Assembly: GCA_958450365.1 (NCBI GenBank)
Contig: CAUEEP010000883.1
Span: 107,001 to 171,000 of the forward strand
Direction of reading: 5' to 3'
Length of the DNA: 64,000 bases
Origin: Mesorhabditis belari
Lineage: Eukaryota > Nematoda > Chromadorea > Rhabditida > Rhabditidae
A program made the translations under genes and the position numbers. How positions within the stretch are numbered: the stretch's first letter is position 1; each line of letters begins with the position of its first letter. Under the pieces are notes generated by a model. The model was given only the letters and a program-made list of their open reading frames with translations, searched no databases and was not told where the DNA came from. Below are positions 12,166 to 22,840 of the stretch, one piece after another.

Positions 12166-15100
12166 CTATTTGCATACATGTATTCGTTGTGTTTCTTTTT
12201 CAACCCATCCACTTCCAAAGTAGATTTGTTTACCATCCACATAACATCGATACACTGAAATGCCCTCATCGCCACATCTAGAAAAAAAAAAAAGAGAAAT
12301 GATTTTGACTTTACTGTACGAAAACTGGTTTCAAAGTTTTTTGACTCGACAAAACAATCAGAAAATTCGCTCTTCTTTGAAGATTTGAAAGATTTCTTCT
12401 GTATTTTCATGTAAATTTGATAAATTTGATGCCTCATTTTACTTCAACATTGATAAAGATTCAGCTTAAATTTTGTGCTCAATCTTTTCTGCATTCGAGG
12501 TCGATTAGAGTAAAATACAAAATTCAGGGGTTTAAAAAATTATTAGCTTAACGAAATCAAACTGAGCGTTTTCTCTGGACACCTCACTTTATAGAATCGG
12601 CTATCAGGAATCCGAATCTGAAATCAAAATCTGAAATCAAAATCTGAAATCTACCAGGTGTGTAAAACTTCAAAAGTTTGACGTCAAAACGAATGCTTTC
12701 AAACGAATGCTTTAAAACCCTTCTTTCTAGTAGATACATTGGTGGCTTAGTGGATAACGCATTAGGCTTTCCTCCACAGGATCAGAATTCGACCCCTGAT
12801 GCGGCTTAAATGCTATTAGAAAAGCAAATTTGAGTATTTTTATCTTGCATAGTGTCTAAAAGAGATTGTTTCAATGTAGACAACTCGGTAAAGCACAGTT
12901 TTTCTCTGATTTCTTTTACTTTCTACAGGGTGCGGCATAAGTATGGTTACAAGGTTGTAACATTGATTTAAGAAACTGATTGATTTTTATTTCTTGCCAT
13001 TTTATTTTTGGGCAATTTTGGAGCAAAAAGCATGCACAACAAAACATGGAAACGTTGAAAGTCTGAAAAAGGCTCTGAAGAAAGCCTGTGCAGAAATTCC
13101 ACAAAGTACCCTGCGGGCCGCCGTGGAAAGTTATCCAAAGCGTCTTAAAGCCGTTATCAAGAATAAAGGTGCCCATATTGAATAATTTGTTATTTTTTAA
13201 ATGAATATGATTACTGTTGTTAATTTTAAATAAAGTTTACATGAATCCGTTCATATTTCATTACGATACACGGTAAGGCTGTAACCATGCTTATGAGCTC
13301 TGAGTCTGTAACCATGCTTATGAGCTCTGAGTCTGTAACCATGCTTATGAGCTCTGAGTCTGTAACCATGCTTATGAGCTCTGAGTCTGTAACCATGCTT
13401 ATGAGCTCTGAGTCTGTAACCATACTTATGCCGCACCCTGTACTGTTTCTACTTTTTCTAATGTAACCAGCCTTAAATCGACGTCGCCTTGTCGCCAGAT
13501 TGCGTACTTTTTCACGTGAAATTGTTTATCTTCTGGGTCATCGGCTTCGGTCCCATTGAAACAGCCTGAATTCAATTTCCATTTTCCTGAATTCATTTAA
13601 GACACAAGTTTTGAATAACGCTAAACTTTTGGATTTTTATTGCATTACGGATTCAAGGTTTTACTTTAAAAAAACTTGAAACTTGAGATTTGGAACAGAT
13701 TTAAATTCAATTGAAACTAATTGATTTTATTGAAACAGTTTGAATTAAGTAATTAAGCTTTTAATTAAACTAACCAGCAAGCTTTGGCGTTTAAAAAAGT
13801 TATCTACTACTGTCTACTGTCTTTGCTAACTAAAGGCTGTATGCTATTTGTTTTTTTCTGTGTTTCAACGAAACTAATGAAAGATTAAAGACTTTAAAAC
13901 ATTTCGAATTCATTTTCAGCATCATTTCTTGCCTTTTAAGAAGGTTTAAAAGGTTCTTGCCATTTAAAAGGTTTGAAGTTTTGTTAAAGCATTAATTAAA
14001 GGAAAACCAACCTTTATTTTCGATTCGCCCGCGGATCCCGTTCTGATGAATGTTACAGTATTTGAGGATACCCTTTCCCAGCGTGAAATGCCCACCTTTA
14101 AGCGTGTTTCCCCGATCGTCCACACAGCCCTGGAAATTTTTTCAAACGTTTACTGACAATTGTTGAGATGAACAATGAAATGAACAATGTTTCAAAATGA
14201 GCAAAATGTTCAATTTGATTTTGATTTCTTTAAATAAACTCATTTTAGTCGATTGCCAGTTATGCTTACAATGTTTGTACTGATAGGTAAAGTAAAGTTT
14301 CAAATTAAGCCGCTTATACCAATACACACAGAAAATAACCGAAAATAACCAAAAATCTTCTTTCAAAAGTCGAAAATCACCGAAAATCGAAAAGTCCAAT
14401 GGCTCAAAGGTTAGGATTTAAATCCCTATTTTGTCTGGGCTCGTTTTGTGGCCATGACCGACTGGCTAAGCGCCTTCTATCTCAGTCGGGAGGTCAAGGG
14501 TTCAATCTCGCCGGCTAGATTATTGGTTCTTTGTTTCTATAGATTATTTTTCTAGATTATTGGTTTGGGTTTTTTCCTACTTTTTGGGCTTGCTTGTGGA
14601 TTGTTTGTACCACGTTATTCATGTGAATAAATCCATTTTCCATTTCCCCAACCTTCAACTTTTTCCCAATGCAACAAACAAGGAAATTCTCGACGATCAG
14701 ATCGTTCTCGTCCTTGCACTCGACTCCCTCCATCGGGTTTTCGCCGCTCCCACCTAGAAATTGTTAATCAAAATTTGAATTACAAAAAGTTTGTTTCAAA
14801 TTAGAGCGCCTATATAGGCCGGAAAATGAATTAATCAATAGGTCGAATGATTTTAAAATTCATCAAAATTTTGATTGGGTTCTCCGTCCGACCGTCCATC
14901 CGTCCGACAGCAATCGATCAACCGGAATTGGCTTCTTTTAGTAATTGGATTGTTCTTTCTTTGGATTGTTTTAAAGTTAAATAGTCATTTTTCAAAGTAG
15001 GCCAATAAGGATCTAATGAACATGACTTTCATCAATTTTTAAAGCCCATCAACATTTTGGATTGGGTTTTCTTCCGCATACACTGGAAATTTGACCCTGA

Positions 15101-17061
15101 CTGATTGGTCAGATTCGAGAATTTACTTAACACTTATTGCAAAAAGCTTGTTTCAAATACAGTAGTTCAAGTAAAGTACAGTTCAAAAATAAGTACACTA
15201 AATTTAGATAAGCACAATTAAATGCACTTTAAAGTACGATAACAATGCAAATAAACGAAGCTCCAATTGTTAATTTGCATGTGAGATTAATTTGCACCGT
15301 AACTTTTCCTGTCTAACTTCATGGCTAAACCATTTGATGTTTGGTATGTTTCATTGCTTTGGATTTAGATCTAGCAAAGACTTGGGCTTGAGCAATGAAT
15401 CGAAGAGTGTTTGGGAGAACAAAATGACTCCCGACATCTCCACAAATTGAATGGAACAACTGCAAAATATGGAACCTACAAAAAGAAAAGCGCATCTATT
15501 AGAAATCAATTGCTACTCGTTTGTTTTGTCTGTTCTGTCGAATCAATGTTTATGCATTTGATATTTGGCAGTCTTTTTCTTTGTGATTTTTGAGTGGTTA
15601 AGATAATGAGCGTTTCTTGTCAGTCTGGCGACTTTGAAACTTGATTACCTAATCTTAAAGCGATATTCAGGTAGTAGGCACTATTCGTTTTTCTCATGCT
15701 AACGTTTATAAGACTTTGAAATTGAGGAGTTATAGCTGACTTTAAAAATTGCATCGCATATCATTGCGAATGTGTAAAATCACGATAAACCTTTAAGCTC
15801 TAGTTCTCAAAATCAAAGTTCTTTCCATTTTTAAGGGCAACTCTTGTTACTCATCACTTTCTTTTCACCAACTTTCTTCAATTTCCCCTTCCGGCTCGTC
15901 CAAACACGAATACGTGACCCCATCCTCGATGAATTCCTCTGTTCCCACGTCGATCACTGTTCCCCCGTCAGTTATACATTTGAGCACCTGTAATTTGCTA
16001 TAAATCAATGAATCCTAGAAAAAATTTGCTATTCATAAAAAATCTGAAAATTTGGATACAATTGAAAACTGCGGGCTATTGTCATATGTGACAGTTTGAG
16101 CACTTTCTTCAAAAGAAACCCATTTTGGTGTCAATGGAAAAGTTGTAGAGAATTAAAAATTAGGCTTATAGCCAAATTTCCAAAACGATACACTTAGTAG
16201 TTTCGCTTAAAGTGCAAGTTTTGTGAAAATTCGTAAATTTCGCATTTCTTGAAAACCAGTTTTTGAATCGTTCTGAAAATTTGGATATAAGGTTAATTTT
16301 GGATTCTCTACAACTTTTCCATTGACACCAAAATGGGTTTCTTTTGAAGAAAGTGCTCAAACTGTCACATATGACAATAGCCGGCAGTTTTCAATTCACC
16401 AACCCAATAGATTGACTTTGGCTCTTTCACAGTAGCTTAGTTAAAGAAAAAAAGGCCGTATAATTGACAAGTTGTAAAAGTTTGCTGACATATTTTAAAT
16501 AGCGCTCACAAAATCTGTTTAACCTCACAAAATCTGTTTAACTAAGGAAACCTTTTGTTTAAAATGAAACAATCAACGAGAGTAGCCTAGTTTCAACTCA
16601 AACCATTTTCTTCTTTGCATTGCATTAGTAATGAATGTGTAATGAATGAAACAAATGTATTTCATCAAAAACTTTGTGTCGAAATATTTCAAAAGGTTTC
16701 TCACAGATTAAGATCAAAATTTCTATATTTTATGCTGAAAAAAGTAAACCGTTTCTTCAATTTTTTTTTGATTCAATTGCTTCAAACCTTTCTTTGTAAA
16801 CTAGCCGCTAGTATCATAGTTGGAAAACTGTTTGAATACACACAAAAACTGTAGAACCAAAGAAACGCAAAGAGTGAACAGACGAAAGCACAAAAATTTT
16901 ACCTTAATCTGTCCTTCTTTGCAAACGACGAGAAAATTCCCGTTGTGAATCCATCGATCACCGTCATCGTGTTGGATTTCACCAACCAGACAACCGGTTA
17001 ATAAAGCCGTTTTTATAAAAGGGAATATGCAGATGAATAGAAGAAGAAAAGAGACGAACAT
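12166..17061 (-). CDS. Secreted protein with MIG-18-like fibronectin-I-type repeats
   Basis: Exons, in coding order: 16903-17061, 15873-15987, 14653-14753, 14012-14129, 13508-13565, 12166-12277; 663 nt, 220 aa plus TAG, phases consistent. The first exon encodes a hydrophobic signal peptide (residues 1-22) followed by CLVGEIQHDDGDRW...VVCKEGQIK. The rest is a chain of short cysteine modules, for example GCVDDRGNTLKGGHF...LKYC and CGDEGISVYRCYVDGKQI. This spacing resembles the nematode 'abnormal cell migration protein 18-like fibronectin type I' domain, extracellular proteins linked in C. elegans to gonad cell migration; that role here is inference. Two donors are GTTGGT or GTTGGG. The 58-base exon 5 has an inverted copy at 17591-17648, and its downstream intron carries a Tc1-type insertion. 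Family call from remembered pattern, not a search. Confidence 0.82.
12734..12806 (+). ncRNA. tRNA-like remnant
   Basis: Box A-like TGGCTTAGTGGATAA and box B-like AATTCGACCCC at tRNA spacing; the stems are poor. Intron of the MIG-18-like gene. Probably a tRNA-derived repeat, not a functional tRNA. Confidence 0.35.
12994..13185 (+). pseudogene. C-terminal fragment of Tc1/mariner transposase
   Basis: Encodes WAILEQKACTTKHGNVESLK and then IPQSTLRAAVESYPKRLKAV...KGAHIE, the typical end of a Tc1-like transposase. The N-terminal and catalytic parts are missing, so the element depends on other copies for movement. Confidence 0.8.
13268..13425. repeat. 27-base minisatellite derived from the transposon end
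   Basis: Six units of about 27 bases (GTAACCATGCTTATGAGCTC...). The unit closely resembles the terminal repeat GTAACCATACTTATGCCGCA, so it looks like amplification of the subterminal region. Confidence 0.85.
14448..14521 (+). ncRNA. tRNA-like remnant
   Basis: Box A-like CTGGCTAAGCGCC and box B-like GGGTTCAATCTC at tRNA-like spacing. Stems imperfect. Intron of the MIG-18-like gene. Confidence 0.35.
15170..15770 (+). repeat. Joined copy of both flanks of the kinase gene, gene body absent
   Basis: 15170-15285 matches the reverse complement of about 52190-52330 (for example AATTAAATGCACTTTAAAGT and GAAGCTCCAATTG). 15295-15760 matches the reverse complement of about 48290-48765 (CCGTAACTTTTCCTGTCTAA, CCCGACATCTCCACAAATTG). 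The kinase coding region lies exactly between those two blocks at its own locus and is missing here. Intron 2 of the MIG-18-like gene. Confidence 0.8.
16054..16407. mobile_element. Mariner-derived MITE, TTGGGTTGGTGAATTG ends (small copy)
   Basis: About 350-base palindrome with GACAGTTTGAGCACTTTCTT and its complement. The right end is intact (CAATTCACCAACCCAA + TA); the left end is decayed. No transposase remains. Confidence 0.8.
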
Positions 17062-17145
17062 TCGAGAGTTTTATCAATTCTATAACGAGCAAAAATCATT
17101 TTAATGAGTGATTCAAAATTTCCACTGCTTTTTTTTACTAAAACT

Positions 17146-17415
17146 TACCGTAAATACTGTAATAGTACCCCACCGCCCTCGTACAGTCGCGTAGTCGCAA
17201 AAGTTTTTTAGTATTTCATTTTTTTCAAAGCCCCCGTACTTTCAAAAAATGTGTCTTTGGTATCAAAAAATAGCTGAAATTCAGGGTTATTTTTTGATAC
17301 CCAAGCGCGCATTGTAGCATAAGCCAGTGTCGAGAAAAACTCGTTCAAAGCTAGACTACGCAACACTTCGCACCGTCATTATGGGGGGTGGGGCACTATT
17401 ACAGTATTTACGGTA
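17146..17415. mobile_element. Palindromic MITE, TACCGTAAATACTGTAATAG family
   Basis: A 270-base near-perfect palindrome with ends TACCGTAAATACTGTAATAG and an internal stretch with CAAGCGCGCATTGTAGCATAA. It ends exactly where the inverted exon duplication at 17413-17800 begins, about 85 bases upstream of the MIG-18-like start codon. Confidence 0.85.
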
Positions 17416-17870
17416 ATTCAAACTGTTTCAATAAAATCAATTAGTTTCAATTGAATTTAAATCTGTTTCAAATCTCAAGTTTCAAGTTTTTTAAAGTAAA
17501 ACCTTGAATCTGTAGTGCAATAAAATCCCAAAAGTTTAGCGTTATTCAAAACTTGTGTCTTAAATGAATTCAGGAAATTGGAAATTGAATTCAGGCTGTT
17601 TCAATGGGACCGAAGCCGATGACCCAGAAGACAAACAATTTCACGTGAAAAAGTACGCAATCTGGCGACAAGGCGACGTCGATTTAAGGCTGGTTACATT
17701 AGAAAAAGTAGAAACAGTAGAAATTAAGAGAAATCAAAGAAAAACTTTGCTTTACCGAGTTGTCTACGTTGAAACAATCTCTTTTAGTCACTATGATTCA
17801 AAAATTGTGTCTTAAAGGAATTCAGGAAATTGGAAATTGAATTCACGCTGTTTCAATGGGACCGTATGGA
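17413..17870 (+). repeat. Inverted duplication, arm 2 (orphan exon copy)
   Basis: Plus-strand copy of arm 1, with the acceptor AATTCAG and GCTGTTTCAATGGGACCG at 17591. A second, shorter piece of the same exon start (GAATTCACGCTGTTTCAATG) follows at about 17820-17866. It lies upstream of the gene and in the wrong orientation, so it is not part of the mRNA. Confidence 0.85.
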
Positions 17871-18473
17871 AACATATCACTTTAAATCCCATATGGAAAC
17901 ACAGAGAAAATGAATGCATTAATGCTTTCTTTTTTGCTTTCGTTTTGAACAAAATTTGAAATTGAAATTGAAATTTGAAATTTTTGAGGAAATGGATTGA
18001 GGACATTTAAAGTGATCAGTTGCACTTTTGGCCAATGAAAGACGATACTTTCCACCGTTTGTGCTCCAGGTGACCAATGGGAAATGAAAAGAAAAAGAAA
18101 AAGAAAAAGAAAAGCGCTGTAAAAGTTCGCAATAATTAACACATTTTGAAATAAACTTAACAAAAGTCTATTTGTTTTTTAAAAAAAAAACAGCTAAAGA
18201 AACGACGAGAATTTGCTAGTTTCAAATTAAATTAATTCAATTTTTGCCTAGCCTTGGTAGTAATTGTCTTTTTTTTTGTTGTTAAGCCAAAAAAAAAGAA
18301 CTTTTGTCAACTTTTGCTTAAAAATGGGAAAACAAATCCTTTCTGCACTTATTTCTTCATTTTTTTTTTGCAGCAATATCACACAATAAAATAGCAGAAT
18401 TTGAGAGCACCAGAAAGAGTTTGTTTACCGATTTTTAAGCATAAAAAAGCTTGTTTCAAATTAAACGATCTTT
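17801..18473. other. Intergenic, no gene seen
   Basis: AT-rich. It includes the second partial exon copy (to 17870), a GAAAAA tract near 18090-18112 and poly-A/T runs. Confidence 0.4.
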
Positions 18474-19192
18474 TTGCATTAGCTTGGTATTAGCTTTGGA
18501 TTAGCTTTGGATTAGCTTTGGATTAGCTTTGGTACTTGGCTTGACCTTTGTATTAGCTTTGTATCCTTGCACTTTGTATTACCTTTGTGTTACCTGGATT
18601 AGCTTTGGATTAGCTTTGGATTAGCTTGTGTTAGCTTTGGTACCTTTGAACTACCTTTGCATTACCTTTGCATTAGTTGATTAGCTTTGTATTAGCTTTG
18701 TGTTACCTTTGACACCTTTATTACCTTGATACCTGCATAGCTTTGTATTACCTTTGTGTTACCTTTGGACTACCTTTGCATTAGCTTTGTATTACCTTTG
18801 TGTTACCTTTGGATTAGCTTTGGATTAGCTTTGGATTAGCTTTGTGTTAGCTTTGTGTTACCTTTGAACTACCTTTGCATTAGCTTTGTATTAGCTTTGT
18901 ATTAGCTTTGTGTTACCTTTGGACTACCTTTGCATTACCTTTGCATTACCTTTGCATTAGCTTTGTATTACCTTTGCATTAGCTTTGTATTACCTTTGTG
19001 TTACCTTTGGACTACCTTTGCATTGCCTTTGTATTAGCTTTGTATTAGCTTTGTGTTACCTTTGAACTACCTTTGCATTACCTTTGCATTACCTTTGCAT
19101 TAGCTTTGTATTAGCTTTGTATTAGCTTTGTATTAGCTTTGTGTTACCTTTGGACTACCTTTGTATTACCTTTGTATTACCTTTGCATTAAA
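18474..19192. repeat. 11-base satellite-like array (ATTAGCTTTGT / ATTACCTTTGC)
   Basis: About 60 units over 700 bases, several variants alternating (TAGCTTTG, TACCTTTG with G/C preceding). The unit length is close to one DNA helical turn. Intergenic. Confidence 0.9.
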
Positions 19193-19579
19193 CAAACAAT
19201 TGAGCTTTCATTTTGTAACGACTTTTAAAATAGAGCTGAATGAAAAGGGAAATAAAAATAGTGTATGAGCGTTGCAGAATGAAAGTGAAATCATTAAATT
19301 CTTTTGTAAATCACTTAAACAAGTGAAATTCGGTACTGTTTTACTGGCCACTTAACATTTTGATTGAAAGATCAGCATTTAACTGCAAGATTAGCATAAA
19401 AGCTAAATTTCTAAGTCAAGCTAAGAGAAAAGCAAAATTTTAAGCCAAATAATTCCATGGAATTCCTTTCAATGCCATTTGAAAGGCATTGACTTTAGCT
19501 TCGCTTGGCTAGATTTGATTTTTGGCTTTTTCTTTTGCCAACCTGTTTAACTAGTGAAATATTTGGGATAAAGATACGA

Positions 19580-19705
19580 TTGTAATGACTGTAATGACTG
19601 TAATGGCTGTAATGGCTGTAATGGCTGTAATGACTGTAATGATCTTTAATGACTGTAATGATCTTTAATGGCTGTAATGATCTTTAATGACTGTAATGAC
19701 TGTTT
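19580..19705. repeat. 9-base repeat (TGTAATGAC / TGTAATGGC)
   Basis: About 13 units, with CTTTAATGA variants. Confidence 0.85.
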
Positions 19706-20034
19706 AAAGAACTGTAATAATCTAAGCAACATTCCAAAGCTTTTCATAGTTTAAAGAATGCAATACTGTAATGTTATAGCAGCTGGCTGGCTTCTCTAAC
19801 ATAGTTTATAGTTTTTGTGTTTCAAAATTTGGGTTATTGTTTCAAAAACAGTAATGTTAATTGCATAAGCTTTTTTATAACAATTTATTTCTTTCATTTA
19901 CAAAAGATGAGATCGTGAAATTGAAAAATCTACTTGAAAAGTTTGAAATATCAGCAAAAGATTTCTAGAGAATCGTGTCACAAGTGAATAGGAGAATTTT
20001 GAGCAGACGAAGCTTATTTTCATTGATTTGAGTT

Positions 20035-20752
20035 ATATATGTCGTAGTCGCTTACGAAATTCAGCCGCTAACGAATGAGGGTATTTCCGGGCATCCAATC
20101 AAAAAGTCACCCACATAAAAAATGTTCATAATACATATATTTTATAATAAATTTTTGAAATTAGCTCATTTGGTTCAGTAGAAAATTTTTTTTGAGCCCC
20201 CAAAGTTTAGGTTCAAAAATGCCCTAAAATGGCTATAAACAATTTTCTACTCAGCCAAAAAACTTGCCTAATAGCTCATTTTGTAGCCAATTTGATGTAG
20301 TTTCTTAAAGTAAAGCTACATTGAACATTTGTTTTTCAAAGCTAGGAAAAAGAGGGCGAGGAACGACTTCAGTTGAACTCGGTCGCTGTTTTCACTTTTG
20401 AGAATTGCCCTGAATTTGTTCCTCGCCCTCTTTCTCCTACTTTCAACGAAAAATTGTTTTAGATGGCTTTACTTTAAGAAACTACATCAAATTGGCTACA
20501 AAATGAGCTATTAGGCAAGTTTTTTGGCTGAGTAGAAAATTTTTTATAGCCATTTTAGGGCATTTTTGAACCTAAACTTTGGGGGCTCAAAAAAAATTTT
20601 CGACTGAACCAAATGAGCTAATTTCAAAAATTTATTATAAAATATATGTATTATGAACATTTTTTATGTGGGCGACTTTTTGATTGGATGCCCGGAAATA
20701 CCCTCATTCGTTAGCGGCTGAATTTCGTAAGCGGCTACGACATATACAAAAA
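20035..20752. mobile_element. Large palindromic element, TGTCGTAGTCGCTTACGAAA ends
   Basis: Two arms of about 330 bases (20040-20375, 20420-20750), very similar in inverted orientation, around a short non-palindromic loop. Edges are TGTCGTAGTCGCTTACGAAA and its complement (one C/T difference), both flanked by TATA-like sequence. No transposase. Confidence 0.88.
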
Positions 20753-21086
20753 GAAAATGAAAAAGAGATTACAAAAAAAGATCTGAATATTTGTTATAAG
20801 TCAAAAAAAAAGGATAAAATTAAAAAAATAGGAAAATTTGAAGTTTGGAGTAACGAAAAAAAATGGCGGGTTTAAGTGAAAAATTCAAGTTTCAAAGTTT
20901 TTCAGATGGGAAAAGATTTCGCCAAACGAGTTCCATTGTTTTCTTTGTTTTTTTTGAAACTTGACAAAAAGTTCAACGGTATTACATTATTAAAAAGTTT
21001 TTTAGGGACTTTCCCGCGATATCTCGGCTTCAATTCTATCAATTCTATCAAATCGATCAATTGTTTTCATTTTAAAAACGAAACCC

Positions 21087-21568
21087 GGGAGTCGGACAAA
21101 TGCGACCTTTTTTTTGCGCACCCGGACATTTGCGCACCTTTTTCGCACCCACACACATTAGCGCACCTTTTTTCGCGTCTTTTTAGAGCAAAAAAGCTCT
21201 AAAAAGCTAATATTAACCAATTTCTATTCCAAATGTTGTTTTTCTAGGTAATTTTAGGGCGTAGAATCGAAATTTTGACATATCAGAGCTTGTGGAAGCG
21301 AACGGACGGAGTTTTACAAAGAGAAAAATCGATAATTTTCTGTAATTTGATCTAACCGAATTTAAAGACAAAACGTCTTTCAAATTGGTTCCACAAGCTC
21401 TGATATGTCAAAATTTCGATTCTACGCCCTAAAATTACCTAGAAACCTAGAAAAACAACTTTTGTAATAGAAATTGGTTAATATTAGCTTTTTAGACCTT
21501 TTTAAAACGCGAAAAAAGGTGCGCAAATGTCCGGGTGCGCAAAAAAAGGTTGCATTTGTCCCACTCCC
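21087..21568. mobile_element. Palindromic MITE, GGGAGTGGGACAAATGCGACC ends
   Basis: Same end type as 7562-7948, different core (GAAATTTTGACATATCAGAG and its inverted partner). Confidence 0.85.
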
Positions 21569-21597
21569 CTTTTATCTTATTATCTTTTATCATTTTA

Positions 21598-21860
21598 AAT
21601 GAAAAGCTATTCAGTGGACAGAACTGAAGCTAAAGTAGCGCTTAAAATGTTTCAGCAGCTATCACTTCGAGTAAAAACGTTGATAAGATAAAATTAAGTT
21701 TCAACTACGAACAACAGAATTTATCAAACTTGAAACTCGATTGGATTTTCCGAGTTAACCGGGGATAACCGGGAAAGTACCGTCTTTTCTATTATTATAG
21801 AATGAAAAGCTATTCAGTGGACAGAAATGAAGCCACAGTAGCGCTTAAAATGATTCATAG
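21598..21860. repeat. Direct repeat of about 50 bases
   Basis: ATGAAAAGCTATTCAGTGGA with AGTAGCGCTTAAAATG occurs at 21599-21650 and 21802-21852. Confidence 0.75.
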
Positions 21861-22186
21861 GACATCATTCTTTATTTTTTAGCACAAAGTCAATCACTAA
21901 ACAAAGTGAAATTGAAGATGGAATGATTAAATGCTAAAAATAGATTTATAAATCATTTTGAGCCCTGTACCTTTAGCTTTAGTCTTATCGAATCTGAAGA
22001 TTCGAAAGAACAAGGAAAGATCCGGGCTGAGTTAGCGAAATACTATACAACTTATACCATTCGACGCAGAATTTTATGCTAATTCTGAATATATATTCCG
22101 TTTTTGTTAAATGACAATCTGCCAGAAGTTATAAGCGTCTAGGAGAACACTAGTCAGCACTTCTTGAAAAAAAAGCGAAAGAAAGG

Positions 22187-22757
22187 AATTAATCTTTATG
22201 GGCGTTTTGTGTAATTATTTCATTTGAAACAGAACTTTCTTTCCCATTCTCTGACTGACAAGGGAAGACCAACAAGCCGGTCAAATGCTATACAACTTAT
22301 ACCATTCGACGCAGAATTTTATGCTAATTCTGAATATATATTCCGTTTTTGCTAAATGACAATCTGCCAGAAGTTATAAGCGTCTAAAGTTTTGCTAGGA
22401 CTCTGAAAATGTGGTCATTTGGATCTTAGCGGACTTCTTGTGGACCGAATTCGGTGCTGCTGTGGCCAAATGTTCGGTACAACGTTCGTTTCCAGAGCTA
22501 GGGCACACAAGTTCGATCCCCGCCTTGGGTTTTTCTTTCGCTTTTTTTCAGGAAGTGCTGAGTTCTTCTAGACGCTTGTAAATTGTCATTTAGCAAAAAC
22601 GGAATATATATTCGGAATTCGCATAAAATTCTGCAAATGTTGTAGGTCGCATTGCTATGCATTTGGCCGGCTTTTTGACCTTCCCTTGTCAGTCAGATAA
22701 TGTGAAAGAAGGCTCGGTTTCAAATGAAATAATTACACAAAAGGCCCATAAAGATTA
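22187..22757. mobile_element. Palindromic element with a tRNA-like core
   Basis: Arms TAATCTTTATGGGC...TTTGTGTAATTATTTCATTTG and complement at the two ends. Inner arms share CGGAATATATATTC. A direct partial copy of the left inner arm sits just outside at 22045-22140. Confidence 0.75.
22455..22535 (+). ncRNA. tRNA-like sequence inside palindromic element
   Basis: Box A-like TGGCCAAATG and box B-like AGTTCGATCCCC about 45 bases apart, followed by TTTTTCTTTCGCTTTTTTT, which could end pol III transcripts. The tRNA stems are not convincing. Confidence 0.4.
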
Positions 22758-22840
22758 GTTCCAAGTTGCGATATGATTGAATATAACGGCCTTTACAGTA
22801 CAATTATTGAATCCTTTAATTACAGTATCCTTAATTACCC

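Larger units (their letters stand above)
12926..13440 (+). mobile_element. Deleted Tc1-type transposon with internal minisatellite
   Basis: Ends CAGGGTGCGGCATAAGTATG and its complement, flanked by TA (12924-12925, 13441-13442). It is 515 bases; the inverted duplication near 17710 shows the empty site with one TA. It lies in the last intron of the MIG-18-like gene. Confidence 0.9.
12850..13765 (-). repeat. Inverted duplication, arm 1 (contains exon 5 of the MIG-18-like gene)
   Basis: Excluding the 515-base transposon, this matches 17413-17800 in reverse. It includes the exon at 13508-13565 and its splice acceptor, plus about 200 bases of upstream intron. Confidence 0.85.

Noticed and set aside
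13430..13565. Exon 5 of the MIG-18-like gene reading on into the transposon (ending in a stop after VQGAA)
   Set aside because: A GTACGC donor at 13502-13507 joins in phase to the exon at 12277, which supplies the expected cysteine module. The transposon is therefore intronic.
15411..15593. 60-codon ORF repeated at 48452-48646 as a conserved small gene
   Set aside because: Both copies belong to the duplicated kinase flank. The frame has several differences at its ends and no recognisable signal; similarity is explained by the DNA duplication.
17564..17815. 83-codon plus-strand ORF
   Set aside because: It is the inverted copy of exon 5 plus former intron sequence, with no gene around it on that strand.
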